Shown here piece after piece: positions 16,478 through 25,338 of a DNA stretch of 64,000 bases; position 1 is the first letter of the stretch; the number at the start of each line of letters is the position of its first letter. The position numbers and the translations under genes were made by a program. The notes below the pieces were generated by a model, which was not told the DNA's origin, did no database searches, and was given only the letters and a program-made list of their open reading frames with translations. Origin of the DNA: Azoarcus_F sp048158365 (GTDB lineage Bacteria; Pseudomonadota; Gammaproteobacteria; Burkholderiales; Rhodocyclaceae); the NCBI GenBank assembly GCA_048158365.1, contig JBLLNL010000001.1. The stretch is one strand, 5' to 3'.

Positions 16478-17815
16478 ATGAACTTCAATGAACTCGGCCT
16501 CGACGAGGCTTTGCTGTCGGCAATCGAATCGTCCGGCTACCCCAATCCCACACCGGTCCAGATCGGTGCCATTCCTGCCGCGATCGGTGGGGCAGATCTC
16601 CTGGTCTCGTCGCATACGGGCAGCGGCAAGACCGCCGCGTTCGCGCTGCCGTGCCTGAATCGCCTGCTGGGCAGCAAGCCTGCACCCGGCAGCGGTCCGC
16701 GCATGCTGGTTCTGACCCCGACCCGAGAACTCGCTCAACAGGTCGAAAAGGCGATCAAGACCTATGGGCGCAAGCTGCGCTGGCTGAACACCGCGTGTCT
16801 GGTCGGCGGCGAGCCCATCTTCGCGCAGACCAAGCAACTCTCACGCATGGTCGACATCGTCGTGGCGACCCCCGGCCGGCTGATCGACCATCTCAACCGC
16901 CGCAAGCTCAAACTGTCGGACGTCCAGATGCTGGTGCTGGACGAGGCGGACCGCATGCTCGACATGGGTTTCGCCGAGGATATCGAGACGATCGTCGCCG
17001 CGACGCCGTCGAGTCGTCAGACCTTGCTGTTTTCTGCCACGCTCGAAGGCGTCGTCGGCAAGCTTGCGCAGAATCTGACCCGCAATCCGCAGCGCATCGA
17101 GATCCTCGCGACCAAGGCGTCGTCTTCGAACATCGAGCAACGCCTGATGATGGCCGACAGTCTCGGTCACAAGAATCGTCTGCTCGAATCGCTGCTCGGC
17201 AGTGACGGCCTGCATCAGGCCGTCGTGTTCACCGCCACCAAGCGCAGCGCCGAGGAGGTTTCGCTGAGTCTGCGTGAGAAGGGTTTTTCGGCGGCCGCAC
17301 TGCATGGTGACATGCATCAGACCGCGCGCAACCGCACACTCGACAAGCTGCGCCAGGGACGGATCGGCGTGCTGGTCGCGACCGATGTCGCCGCGCGCGG
17401 TATCGACGTCGCCGGGATCAGCCATGTGATCAATTTCGATCCACCCCGTGCGGCCGAGGACTATGTCCATCGTATCGGTCGAACCGGTCGTGCCGGCCGT
17501 GAAGGGATCGCGATCACGTTGTCCGGTCCGCGCGAGATGGGCATGATCCGTGCGATCGAGCGCTACACCGGCAAGTCGATCACGGTTCATGTGATCGAGG
17601 GTCTGGAGCCATCGCTGCGCCCGGTGGCCCCGCGACGTCCGTCGGCAGGCGGCAGGCCCGGTTTCGGAGCCGGCACCGGCGCGGGCCGTTCGGCCAAGCC
17701 GGCGCGCGATGCCCGACCGGGCGCGGGCAAAGGCTGGAGCAGCGACGCGACGCGCGGGCCCGATTCCGACCGGGCCAGAAGTGGACCGCGTCGCCCGCGT
17801 GCCGACTATCGCTGA
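16478..17815 (+). CDS. rhlE: DEAD-box ATP-dependent RNA helicase, RhlE-like
   Basis: A 445-residue DEAD-box helicase with all core motifs in order. These are the Q-motif GYPNPTPVQ (19-27), motif I SHTGSGKT (near 46-53), PTRELAQQ, TPGRLID, motif II LDEADRMLDMGF (near 154-165), SAT, the C-domain HGDMHQTARN, TDVAARGID and motif VI HRIGRTGRAGREG. From about residue 370 it has a disordered basic tail rich in Gly, Arg, Pro and Ala, typical of RhlE proteins acting on ribosomes or in RNA decay. The start is ATG 16478, with GGAG five bases before it and a good match to RhlE N-termini. Confidence 0.9.
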   Translation: MNFNELGLDEALLSAIESSGYPNPTPVQIGAIPAAIGGADLLVSSHTGSGKTAAFALPCLNRLLGSKPAPGSGPRMLVLTPTRELAQQVEKAIKTYGRKLRWLNTACLVGGEPIFAQTKQLSRMVDIVVATPGRLIDHLNRRKLKLSDVQMLVLDEADRMLDMGFAEDIETIVAATPSSRQTLLFSATLEGVVGKLAQNLTRNPQRIEILATKASSSNIEQRLMMADSLGHKNRLLESLLGSDGLHQAVVFTATKRSAEEVSLSLREKGFSAAALHGDMHQTARNRTLDKLRQGRIGVLVATDVAARGIDVAGISHVINFDPPRAAEDYVHRIGRTGRAGREGIAITLSGPREMGMIRAIERYTGKSITVHVIEGLEPSLRPVAPRRPSAGGRPGFGAGTGAGRSAKPARDARPGAGKGWSSDATRGPDSDRARSGPRRPRADYR

Positions 17816-17825
17816 ATGATGCCGA

Positions 17826-17856
17826 CTGGCATGAACCGCGTTCCGGTTCATGCCAG
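17826..17856. terminator. Perfect 13-bp hairpin in the rhlE/nusB convergent region
   Basis: CTGGCATGAACCG at 17826-17838 pairs exactly with 17844-17856 around the loop CGTTC, 11 nt after the rhlE stop. No T-run follows on either strand. The palindrome could serve transcripts from both sides. Confidence 0.6.
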
Positions 17857-17864
17857 CCAGCAGG

Positions 17865-17898
17865 AAGGCCGGATCCCGCGCCCGCGCGATCCGGCCTT
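17865..17898. terminator. Second hairpin in the rhlE/nusB convergent region
   Basis: AAGGCCGGATC at 17865-17875 pairs over 11 bp with GATCCGGCCTT at 17888-17898 around a 12-nt GC loop. On the - strand it could act on leftward nusB transcripts, and on the + strand as a backup for rhlE. Confidence 0.5.
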
Positions 17899-18036
17899 GT
17901 GGCGCCTACGACAGTGGTGCGCGCAAGCCCGGGTGACTCATCCACGCCGTGCCGGGCAGTGGCGCGAGCGACACACGATCGAATCAGGGTGAGTCATGCT
18001 CGCGATGACCGACCGCGTCAGTCACACTGTCGGCTG

Positions 18037-18059
18037 CCGGATCCAGGGTCAGGATCCGG
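18037..18059 (-). terminator. Hairpin at the nusB 3' end
   Basis: CCGGATCC at 18037-18044 pairs with GGATCCGG at 18052-18059 and overlaps the nusB stop codon. It carries the same GGATCCGGCCTTG words as the hairpin at 17865-17898. No T-run follows on the - strand. Confidence 0.4.
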
Positions 18060-18501
18060 CCTTGCGGTCCCGCATCGCGGCGACTTCGATCGCGCGCAGA
18101 TGCGCAGCGAGCTTGTCCAGTACCCCATTGACGAAGCGATGACCGTCGGTGCCGCCATAGGTCTTCGCGAGTTCGATTGCCTCGTTGATGATGACGCGGT
18201 ACGGCGTTTCCAGCCTGTTCTTGAGCTCATGGGTGGCCAGCAACAGGATGGCGTGTTCCACCGGCGACAGTTCCTGCGGCTCGCGATGGGTGAATGGCGC
18301 GAACTCTGCCTGCAGGGATTCGACGTTGTCCAGCGTGGCGCGGAACAGGTCGATGAAAAGTTCGCGATCTGCCTTGTCGAAGCCGGTCGCATTCTCCACG
18401 TGCGCCTCGATGACCGGTCCCGCATTGCCCGACAGCAGCCACTGGTAGACCCCCTGCAGCGCGAATTCCCGCGCACGCCGACGCGCTGCCTTGCCGCTCA
18501 T
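18049..18501 (-). CDS. nusB: Transcription antitermination factor NusB
   Basis: A 150-residue all-helical RNA-binding protein that with NusE (S10) binds boxA in rRNA leaders. The N-terminus RRRAREFALQGVYQWLLSG near residues 7-25 and the C-terminal GTDGHRFVNGVLDKLAAHLR near 115-134 match the NusB family; the second is the typical K/R-F-V-N-GVLD signature. It overlaps ribH by four bases, which is the common ribH-nusB arrangement in proteobacteria. The basic start KAARRRAREF fits the RNA-binding surface. Confidence 0.93.
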   Translation of the reverse strand: MSGKAARRRAREFALQGVYQWLLSGNAGPVIEAHVENATGFDKADRELFIDLFRATLDNVESLQAEFAPFTHREPQELSPVEHAILLLATHELKNRLETPYRVIINEAIELAKTYGGTDGHRFVNGVLDKLAAHLRAIEVAAMRDRKAGS

Positions 18502-18968
18502 TTGAGAGCCTTGAGCAGGTTGGCCATCTCGATCGCCGTCCGCGCGCAGTCCGTGCCCTTTTCGTGCATTCTGGCCAGTGCCTGGTCGTCGTCCTCGGTG
18601 GTCAGCACGCCGTTCGCGATCGGGATCCCCGTGTCCAGTCCGACCCGGTTGATGCCGCTGCCCATCTCGTTCGACACGAGTTCGAAATGATAGGTCTCGC
18701 CGCGGATGACCGCACCGAGTGCGATCAAGGCATCGAAGCGGCCGCTTCGTGCCATGGTCTGAAGAGTCAGGGAGATCTCGAGGGCGCCGGGTACGGTCGC
18801 GATCCGGATCAGGTCCGGGGCGATCTCGCGGCGCAACAGTTCGTCCACGCAGGCCGACAGCAGGCCTTCACAGACGTCCTGATTGAAGCGGCTCATCACG
18901 ATGCCGATGCGCAGGCCCCGTCCGTTCAGATCGGTTTCGAATTCGGTAATGTTGTCGAAGCGTGCCAT
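18498..18968 (-). CDS. ribH: 6,7-dimethyl-8-ribityllumazine synthase
   Basis: A 156-residue lumazine synthase that condenses 5-amino-6-ribitylamino-uracil with 3,4-dihydroxy-2-butanone 4-phosphate in riboflavin synthesis. Motifs seen are IVMSRFNQDVCEGLL near residues 23-37, the PGALEIS segment near 60, ALGAVIRGETYHFELVSNE near 84-102 and GILTTED-like GVLTTEDDDQAL near 119-130. It is 31 nt downstream of ribBX on the same strand and overlaps nusB. Confidence 0.95.
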   Translation of the reverse strand: MARFDNITEFETDLNGRGLRIGIVMSRFNQDVCEGLLSACVDELLRREIAPDLIRIATVPGALEISLTLQTMARSGRFDALIALGAVIRGETYHFELVSNEMGSGINRVGLDTGIPIANGVLTTEDDDQALARMHEKGTDCARTAIEMANLLKALK

Positions 18969-18999
18969 GGTGTGAATCGTGTCCTGATTGAAGGGCGAA

Positions 19000-20088
19000 C
19001 TAGTCGTGCTCGCAGAAACCGACGATTTCGAGGCCGAAACCGGCCATGTTCGGGATCTTTTGCGGGGTGGCCATCAGCCGCATCCGGCCGACCTTGAGAT
19101 CGCGCAGAATCTGTGCACCCACGCCGAACAGGCGCGGATCCCAGCGTGCCACCCGACTGCTGTTGCCCTTGAGGTTGGCGAGCAGGTCGTGGCCGCTTTG
19201 CGGACGATAGAGCAGCACGATCACGCCACGGTCGGCCGCGGCGATACGGGCCAGGGCGTCGTTGATCGGGAAGGTGTGATGGCCGCTATCCGGGTCGAGG
19301 AAGTCCACCACCGAGATCGGTTCATGCACCCGGACCAGCGTCTCGACCGCCGGATCGATGTCGCCGCGGCTCAGTGCGAAGTGCACGTCGCCGGCGGTCT
19401 TGTCCTCGAACGCGAACAGGCGGAATGGGCCGTGCGGCGTCATCACGTCCTTTTCGGTGATGCGCTCGACCAGGTGTTCGTTGGCGGCCCGGTATTCGAT
19501 CAGGTCGCGGATCGCACCGATCTTCAGGCCGTGTTCCCGCGCGAACGGCACCAGGTCGGGCAGGCGCGCCATCGTGCCATCATCCTTGAGGATCTCGCAG
19601 ATCACCGCGGCCGGCTCCAGCCCGCACAGCATCGCCAGATCGCAGCCGGCCTCGGTATGACCGGCACGGATCAGCACGCCGCCGCGCTGCGCCATCAACG
19701 GGAAGATATGGCCCGGCTGCACGATGTCGTCGGGCCGGGCATGGCGCGCCACCGCGGCCTGGACCGTACGCGAGCGATCCTGCGCCGAAATACCGGTGGT
19801 CACGCCCTCGGCGGCCTCGATCGACGTCGTGAAGGCGGTGCCGTGCGGAGAACGGTTGTCGCGCACCATCAGTTGCAGGCCCAGCTGGCGGCAGCGCACT
19901 TCGGTCAGGGTCAGGCAGATCAGGCCGCGACCATGCTTGGCCATGAAGTTGATCGCTTCCGGCGTGACATGTTCGGCTGCAAGGACGAGGTCGCCCTCGT
20001 TCTCGCGGTCTTCCTCGTCGACGAGCACGACCATGCGCCCGGCGCGCATGTCGTCGATGATTTCGGAGATCGGGGCCAGGGCGGTCAT
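19000..20088 (-). CDS. ribBX: 3,4-dihydroxy-2-butanone 4-phosphate synthase with degenerate GTP cyclohydrolase II domain
   Basis: A 362-residue RibBA-like protein. The RibB half (residues 1-200) is intact: DEEDRENEGDLVLAAEHVT near 25-43, GTAFTTSIEAAEGVTTGIS near 88-106 and RAGHTEAGCDLAML near 148-161. The RibA half (about 205-362) has lost the zinc-binding cysteines and the GSLRCDC-type motif that GTP cyclohydrolase II needs; only the fold-like GVGAQILRDLKV remains near 326. This matches the RibBX form described in proteobacteria, in which only the DHBP synthase is active. A separate RibA would then be needed elsewhere. It overlaps ribE by four bases. Confidence 0.9.
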   Translation of the reverse strand: MTALAPISEIIDDMRAGRMVVLVDEEDRENEGDLVLAAEHVTPEAINFMAKHGRGLICLTLTEVRCRQLGLQLMVRDNRSPHGTAFTTSIEAAEGVTTGISAQDRSRTVQAAVARHARPDDIVQPGHIFPLMAQRGGVLIRAGHTEAGCDLAMLCGLEPAAVICEILKDDGTMARLPDLVPFAREHGLKIGAIRDLIEYRAANEHLVERITEKDVMTPHGPFRLFAFEDKTAGDVHFALSRGDIDPAVETLVRVHEPISVVDFLDPDSGHHTFPINDALARIAAADRGVIVLLYRPQSGHDLLANLKGNSSRVARWDPRLFGVGAQILRDLKVGRMRLMATPQKIPNMAGFGLEIVGFCEHD

Positions 20089-20693
20089 GGTTTTACGGAC
20101 TCCTCACGCCAGGCGAGCATGCGCTCGACGTAGCGGGCGATCAGGTCGATCTCCAGATTGACCGGACTGCCCGCATGCAGGTGTTTCAGATTGGTGGCCG
20201 CCACCGTGTGCGGAATCAGATTGATCGAGAAATCGGTGTCATCGACCCGATTCACGGTCAGGCTGACGCCGTTGACCGTGATCGACCCCTTGCGTGCGAT
20301 ATAACCGGCCAGCGATGCGGGGGCGCGGATCACGAGTTCATGGCTTTCGCCGACCGCTTCGAACCGCAGCACCTCGCCGACGCCGTCCACATGCCCGGTC
20401 ACCAGGTGGCCGCCGAGCCTGTCGGCAAGCCGCAGCGCCTTCTCGAGATTGACTTCGGCGCCGACCGCGTCGAGCCCGGCGGTGCAGTTCAGCGTCTCCC
20501 GGGACACGTCGAAGCCGACCCGCTGGCCGTCGATCTCTACTACGGTGAGACACACGCCGCTGTTGGCGATGCTGTCACCGATCACGACGTCCGACAGGTC
20601 GAGCGTCCCGGTGTCCACAGCGAGCCTGACGCCGTCCTGCGACGGTGTGATGGCGACGATTCGGCCACAGGCGGCCACGATTCCTGAAAACAT
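20085..20693 (-). CDS. ribE: Riboflavin synthase, alpha subunit
   Basis: A 202-residue riboflavin synthase that dismutates two lumazines into riboflavin and the pyrimidine precursor. It has the internal repeat of two lumazine-binding domains: the first starts MFSGIVAACGRI and includes GDSIANSGVCLTVVEI near 34-49; the second includes HLVTGHVDGVGEVLRF near 98-113 and GSITVNGVSLTVNRV near 136-150. I start it at the canonical MFSGI rather than 38 codons upstream. No FMN-riboswitch signature is seen in the 145 nt before it. It leads ribE-ribBX-ribH-nusB; ribD is absent from the window. Confidence 0.94.
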   Translation of the reverse strand: MFSGIVAACGRIVAITPSQDGVRLAVDTGTLDLSDVVIGDSIANSGVCLTVVEIDGQRVGFDVSRETLNCTAGLDAVGAEVNLEKALRLADRLGGHLVTGHVDGVGEVLRFEAVGESHELVIRAPASLAGYIARKGSITVNGVSLTVNRVDDTDFSINLIPHTVAATNLKHLHAGSPVNLEIDLIARYVERMLAWREESVKP

Positions 20694-20837
20694 GGGGGTG
20701 TTCAGTGCGAAGGGAAGGCGCAATTGTAGGCTAAAACACCGCAGGGCGAGGTATCTGGAGGGCGTGCCGCTGGGCAGGCTCATCAAGCAAGTCTGCGAGC
20801 CAGGCACGACAGCCCCCTCGGCCGCAGGCCCGGTGCA

Positions 20838-22700
20838 TCAACGCAGCACCGCGTCGAGCAGTTCACCGAACGGGTCTGCACGCATGAAGCCGACGACCCG
20901 GATATCGGTGATCTCCTGCCCCTGCGGATCGAAGAAGATGATCCCCGGCGGTCCGAACAGGTTGAAGCGCTGCAACAAGGCCTTGTGATCTTCGTTGTTG
21001 GCGGTGACGTCGGCCTTCAGCAACAGCATTTGCGCCATGCGTTGAGCGACCTGCGGGTCGCTGAACGTAAAACGTTCCATTTCCTTGCACGACACACACC
21101 AGTCGGCGTAGAAATCCAGCATGATCGGCCGGTCGGCCACGGCCAGGCGGTTTTCGAGTTGCGCGACCGAGTCGACCCGTTCGAAGTTGGGCTGGGCGCT
21201 CTGCGTCGCTGCGCCGGCACGCAGGACCGCGAGGGGTTGCAGCGGATCGCGTGAACCGGCCAGCGTGCCGATCAGCATCGCCGCCCCGGCCAGCAGCATG
21301 ATGACGCCCGCGCCCTTCCAGAAGCGCTGCCAGCCCCTGGCGTGATGCGGCAGCGGGTCGAGTGCATGCAGGAAGATACCGGAGAAGACGAGCAGGGCAG
21401 CCCACGCAAGCATCGTGACGACGGCCGGAACGACCGGCGTCAGCATCCATACCGCGACCGCGAGCAGCATCACGCCGAATGCACGCTTGACTCCTTCCAT
21501 CCACGGACCGATCTTCGGCAGCATCGAGCGGGTACCGAGTCCGACGAGGATCAACGGTGCGCCCATGCCCAGCCCCATCGCGAACAGCGCGACGCCACCG
21601 AACGCGGCATCGCCGGTTTGCGCGATGTAGAGCAGGGCGCCCGCCAGCGGCGCCGCGACGCAGGGGCCGACGATCAGCGCCGACAGGACCCCCATGGCCG
21701 CGACACCTCCGAGGTGGCCTCCTTTCTGGTGGCTGGCGGTCGAGGACAGCCTGCTCTGCAGCGCGGTCGGCATCTGCAGTTCGTAGAAGCCGAACATCGA
21801 CAGCGACAGCAGCACGAAGATCAGCGCGAATGCGCCGAGCACCCAGACGTTCTGGAGGGCTGCGGTCAGCATCGTGCCGGACAGGCCTGCCGCGACGCCG
21901 GCGAGTGCATAGGTCAACGCCATGCCGAGCACATAGACGAGCGACAGCACCAACGCCCGCGTGCGCGTGATGTGGTGGCCCTGGCCGACGATAATGCCGG
22001 ACAGGATGGGGATCATCGGGAAGGTGCACGGGGTGAAGGCGAGCAACAGGCCAAAGCCAAAGAAGCTGACCAGAACCAGCGCCGGCGTGGCGTTGCGAAG
22101 CAGGCTGGCGACCCGGCCGCTCTCGTCTCCGGTCGCGGCGCCGGTCACGCTTTCGGTCGACGTGGCGGCGACCTGCGCACCCTGATCGTCGCCGCTGGTT
22201 GCGGGAGCGGAGGTCTGAGCCCGATCGAAGAGCCCACCAAGCAGGCTGCCGGTGGGCAGCGCGGCCAGGTCGATGCTGATGGTCCGGTCCTGCGGCGGGT
22301 AGCAGATGCCCCCATCCCAGCAGCCCTGGCTGTGCGCGGTGAGGCCGAGAACGGTCGCACCTTCGGCCGCCTGAACCGGAATAAGGATATTGACGGTGCC
22401 GCGGTGCACCTCGGTTTCGCCGAAGAACTCGTCCTTGTAGGGGATCCCGGGAGGCAGTTCGGGTTCGCCGAGCAGGATCCGTTCGTCGTCGGACACGAAC
22501 CGGAACTTGTCGCCGTAGAGGTAATAGTCCTTTCGAACCTGGAAGCGCACCTCAACCGTTTCGGGGTTGAGCGCGCGCGCGGAAACCGCGAATGCGCGTT
22601 CGGGCTCGACCGGGTCGGCGACCGCCGGGAATGCCATCGCGAGCAGCAGCAGGCCTGCGATGAAGGCGAGTATCGATGACGGGAAGCGCATCGTGTCCAT
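20838..22700 (-). CDS. dsbD: Thiol:disulfide interchange protein DsbD
   Basis: A 620-residue protein that carries reducing power from cytoplasmic thioredoxin across the inner membrane to periplasmic thiol proteins such as DsbC and CcmG. The order is a signal peptide (about 1-29), the periplasmic domain with the CWDGGICYPP cysteine pair near 127-136, then eight or so membrane helices. The two membrane redox cysteines are in TPCTFPMIP near 223 and GPCVAAPL near 345. A C-terminal thioredoxin domain has WCVSCK near 536. Starts at 22700 or 22691 are both plausible. It is followed 145 nt later by ribE, which probably has its own promoter. Confidence 0.94.
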   Translation of the reverse strand: MDTMRFPSSILAFIAGLLLLAMAFPAVADPVEPERAFAVSARALNPETVEVRFQVRKDYYLYGDKFRFVSDDERILLGEPELPPGIPYKDEFFGETEVHRGTVNILIPVQAAEGATVLGLTAHSQGCWDGGICYPPQDRTISIDLAALPTGSLLGGLFDRAQTSAPATSGDDQGAQVAATSTESVTGAATGDESGRVASLLRNATPALVLVSFFGFGLLLAFTPCTFPMIPILSGIIVGQGHHITRTRALVLSLVYVLGMALTYALAGVAAGLSGTMLTAALQNVWVLGAFALIFVLLSLSMFGFYELQMPTALQSRLSSTASHQKGGHLGGVAAMGVLSALIVGPCVAAPLAGALLYIAQTGDAAFGGVALFAMGLGMGAPLILVGLGTRSMLPKIGPWMEGVKRAFGVMLLAVAVWMLTPVVPAVVTMLAWAALLVFSGIFLHALDPLPHHARGWQRFWKGAGVIMLLAGAAMLIGTLAGSRDPLQPLAVLRAGAATQSAQPNFERVDSVAQLENRLAVADRPIMLDFYADWCVSCKEMERFTFSDPQVAQRMAQMLLLKADVTANNEDHKALLQRFNLFGPPGIIFFDPQGQEITDIRVVGFMRADPFGELLDAVLR

Positions 22701-22738
22701 TCCAATGAAAAAACTTCAGGCAACCGACGCAGGCGGGA

Positions 22739-23089
22739 TCAGTCCCGGTCCACGGCGTTCGTTGCTTCAGGCGGCGCCGTTTCGGCGGCCACCCAGTCGA
22801 GGTAGGCGGGCAATCCCGTCTCTAGGGGGACAGCGACGATCTCCGGAAGTTCGTACGGGTGTCGGGCGCGGATCGCGGCCTCGAGCGCCGCGTAGCGTGT
22901 CCGCGTGGTCTTGATCAGCAGCGGATGCTCAGCGTCGTCCTGCACTGCGCCGTTCCAGCGGTAGAAGGATCGGCACGGCGCGAGGATGTTCACGCAGGCT
23001 GCGAGTCGCAACGCGATCAGCTCGGTTGCGAGCGCGGCTGCCGACGCTTCATCCGGCATGTTGGTCAGTACGATCAGGGTATCGGTCAT
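22739..23089 (-). CDS. cutA: Divalent-cation tolerance protein CutA
   Basis: A 116-residue trimeric CutA1-family protein. Family motifs are LIVLTNMPDEASAAALA near residues 5-21, AACVNILAPCRSFYRWNG near 32-49, LLIKTTRTRYAALEAAIRA near 58-76 and HPYELPEIVAVPLETGLPAY near 78-97. The start MTDTLIVLT is chosen over an upstream in-frame ATG, whose extra 39 residues are Ala/Arg-rich and unlike the family. It lies 38 nt upstream of dsbD in the same direction; a cutA-dsbD pairing is common in proteobacteria. Function in metal tolerance is inferred from the family only. Confidence 0.92.
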   Translation of the reverse strand: MTDTLIVLTNMPDEASAAALATELIALRLAACVNILAPCRSFYRWNGAVQDDAEHPLLIKTTRTRYAALEAAIRARHPYELPEIVAVPLETGLPAYLDWVAAETAPPEATNAVDRD

Positions 23090-23169
23090 CGGTCGGTGAA
23101 AGTCGGGTCGGTCGACGGCGCGATTGTCCCAGTTTGACCGCGCGCCTGCCAGTCGCGCACGGGCTGCAG

Positions 23170-23955
23170 TCAGCGCGAGAGTCGGTAGGCGAGCCCCCCC
23201 AGCCATTCATGTGTGGCCAGCCAGCCGGCGTATGCGGCGTTGGCATTCGGGACCAGGTCGGGCCATTCGTTCGGGTCCGGCGGCCCGGACAGCCAGCCGG
23301 TCGGGGCCGGAACCACTTCGAGACCGTGCCGCTCGAACTCCGCCTGCGCACGGGGCATGTGTACCGCGTGGGTGACCAGCACAATGCGGTGCACGTTCGC
23401 GGCGTGCAGGTGCACCGCCGCAAATTCGGCGTTCTGGCGCGTGTCGCGCGAGGCGTGCTCGACCCAGCGCGGTCGTACCCGGAAGTCCCGCTCCAGCGCC
23501 GCGCGCATCAGCTCCGCTTCCGACCAGCCGTCGCGCGCGAGGCCGCCGGTGACCAGAATCGGCAGACCTGTGTCGCGGGCCAGGCGCGCGCCATAGCGCA
23601 GCCGTTCGAGCGTCAGGCGATTGACCGTCTCGCCACCCGTCTCGCTGCCGAACTCCGGTGCGTGGGTGCGCTTGCCGCCGCCCAGGATCACGATCGCGTC
23701 GGCCCGGCGCGCGTCCTGCAGCGTCAGCGGCGGGACGTCCTCGAGCCCGCGCAGCATCAGAGCGACGGTGAAGGGCGTGCTGAGTAGCAAGGCGCCCAGC
23801 AGACCACCCCATGCCAGGGTCAGACCGGTCCGCCGATGGCGCCTCAGCAGCAGCAGGCCGAGGCCGATCAGCAGCAGCGGGGCGAGCGGCGGCAAGGCCA
23901 TCAGGGCAGCGAGCTTTTTCAGCCAGAACAGCAGCGGCGACGGGTCGAAGGGCAT
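23170..23955 (-). CDS. ElyC/YdcF-type DUF218 envelope protein
   Basis: A 261-residue membrane-anchored DUF218 protein. Two N-terminal hydrophobic segments (about residues 12-33 and 44-68) frame a basic turn RRHRRTG. The DUF218 core follows with ADAIVILGGGKR near 87-98, LPILVTGGLARDGWSEAELM near 132-151, and VLVTHAVHM-like IVLVTHAVHMPRA near 188-200. The E. coli relative ElyC affects peptidoglycan and lipid-carrier metabolism. The ATG at 23955 is preferred, since an upstream start would run into the divergent metY. It ends 80 nt before the cutA start. Confidence 0.82.
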   Translation of the reverse strand: MPFDPSPLLFWLKKLAALMALPPLAPLLLIGLGLLLLRRHRRTGLTLAWGGLLGALLLSTPFTVALMLRGLEDVPPLTLQDARRADAIVILGGGKRTHAPEFGSETGGETVNRLTLERLRYGARLARDTGLPILVTGGLARDGWSEAELMRAALERDFRVRPRWVEHASRDTRQNAEFAAVHLHAANVHRIVLVTHAVHMPRAQAEFERHGLEVVPAPTGWLSGPPDPNEWPDLVPNANAAYAGWLATHEWLGGLAYRLSR

Positions 23956-24039
23956 GATGCGCGGGGTGGCGAATTGTCGCGGGGTGAGTGCAGCGAGTAT
24001 TATCCATGACGAACTCACCATCAGGGCCGCATTACGCAC

Positions 24040-25326
24040 ATGCCTGATCATCGCTTCGGCATCGAATCGCTATGCCTGCACGCCGGCCAGCAGCCGGACC
24101 CGGTCACCGGCGCGCGTGCCGTGCCGATCTACCAGACCACCTCCTTCGTGTTCGATTCGCCGGAGCATGCGGCGTCGCTGTTCAATCTGCAGACCTTCGG
24201 GAACGTGTATTCACGCATCTCGAATCCGACGGTCGCGGTGTTCGAGGAACGCATGGCCGCGCTGGAAGGCGGACGCGCCGCGCTTGCGACCTCGAGCGGT
24301 CTCGCGGCGCAGATGACCGCGCTGCTGACCCTGTGCGAAGCCGGCGACGAGATCGTGGCCGCGCGCACGCTGTACGGGGGCAGTTTCTCGCAACTCGATG
24401 TCAGTTTGCGCCGGCTCGGCATCAACACGGTGTTCGTCGATCCGGCGGATCCTCAGAACTTCCGCGCTGCGATCACCGATCGCACGCGTGCGGTGTTCGG
24501 CGAGATCATCGGCAATCCCAGCCTGAACGTTTTCGATGTCGCGGCGGTGGCCGGGATCACGCGCGCGGCAGGCGTACCGTTGATCATCGACAACACGCTG
24601 GCGTCACCGTACCTGTGTCGTCCCTTCGAGCACGGCGCGGACATCGTCATTCACTCGGCCACCAAATACATCGGTGGCCATGGCACGACCATGGGCGGCG
24701 TCATGATCGAATCGGGCACCTTTCCGTGGGACAACGGACGGTTCCCGCAGATGGTGGAGCCCTCGCCCGGTTATCACGGCGTGCGCTTCTACGAGACCTT
24801 CGGAAATTTCGGTTTCAGCATGAAGGCACGGATGGAGACGCTTCGGACCTTCGGGCAGGCTTTGTCGCCGCTCTCGGCCTTCATGCTGCTGCAGGGCCTG
24901 GAGACGCTGCATGTGCGCATGGACAGGCATGTGGCCAATGCACAGGCGGTGGCCGAGTTCCTGTCGGCACACGACAGCGTCGAGTGGGTCAATTACCCCG
25001 GGCTGGCGAGCAACCCCGAACACGCACTGGCGCGGAAGTACCTGCCCAAGGGCGCCGGCGGCATCCTGTCCTTCGGAATCCGCGGCGGCCAGGCGGCCGG
25101 CGAGCGCTTCATCGAGGCACTGCAGATGATCAGTCACCTCGCCAACGTCGGGGATGCGAAGACGCTGGTGATCCATCCGGCCTCGACCACCCACCGCCAG
25201 TTGTCGGAAGCCGAGCAGCGCGCGGCCGGTGTGCCGCCGGACATGGTCAGACTGTCGATCGGCATCGAGACGCTCGACGACATCCTGTGGGATCTCGACC
25301 AGGCCCTGGCCCGCGTGACGGACTAG
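24040..25326 (+). CDS. metY: O-acetylhomoserine sulfhydrylase (aminocarboxypropyltransferase)
   Basis: A 428-residue Cys/Met metabolism PLP enzyme. K209 in SATKYIGGHGT is the expected Schiff-base lysine, and the substrate-domain motif YSRISNPTVAVFEERMAALE is near residues 66-85. The insertion around 232-250 (PWDNGRFPQM and following) and the length above 420 fit MetY rather than the shorter MetZ. It would make homocysteine directly from O-acetylhomoserine and sulfide. The divergent gap to the DUF218 gene is 84 nt. It is followed 12 nt later by the DUF2802 gene. Confidence 0.9.
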   Translation: MPDHRFGIESLCLHAGQQPDPVTGARAVPIYQTTSFVFDSPEHAASLFNLQTFGNVYSRISNPTVAVFEERMAALEGGRAALATSSGLAAQMTALLTLCEAGDEIVAARTLYGGSFSQLDVSLRRLGINTVFVDPADPQNFRAAITDRTRAVFGEIIGNPSLNVFDVAAVAGITRAAGVPLIIDNTLASPYLCRPFEHGADIVIHSATKYIGGHGTTMGGVMIESGTFPWDNGRFPQMVEPSPGYHGVRFYETFGNFGFSMKARMETLRTFGQALSPLSAFMLLQGLETLHVRMDRHVANAQAVAEFLSAHDSVEWVNYPGLASNPEHALARKYLPKGAGGILSFGIRGGQAAGERFIEALQMISHLANVGDAKTLVIHPASTTHRQLSEAEQRAAGVPPDMVRLSIGIETLDDILWDLDQALARVTD

Positions 25327-25338
25327 GAGTCGAAAGGC

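Noticed and set aside
20694..20837. A possible FMN riboswitch before ribE
   Set aside because: The 144 nt before ribE lack the conserved RFN helices and core words; only a short leader after a TACAAT-like -10 is suggested.
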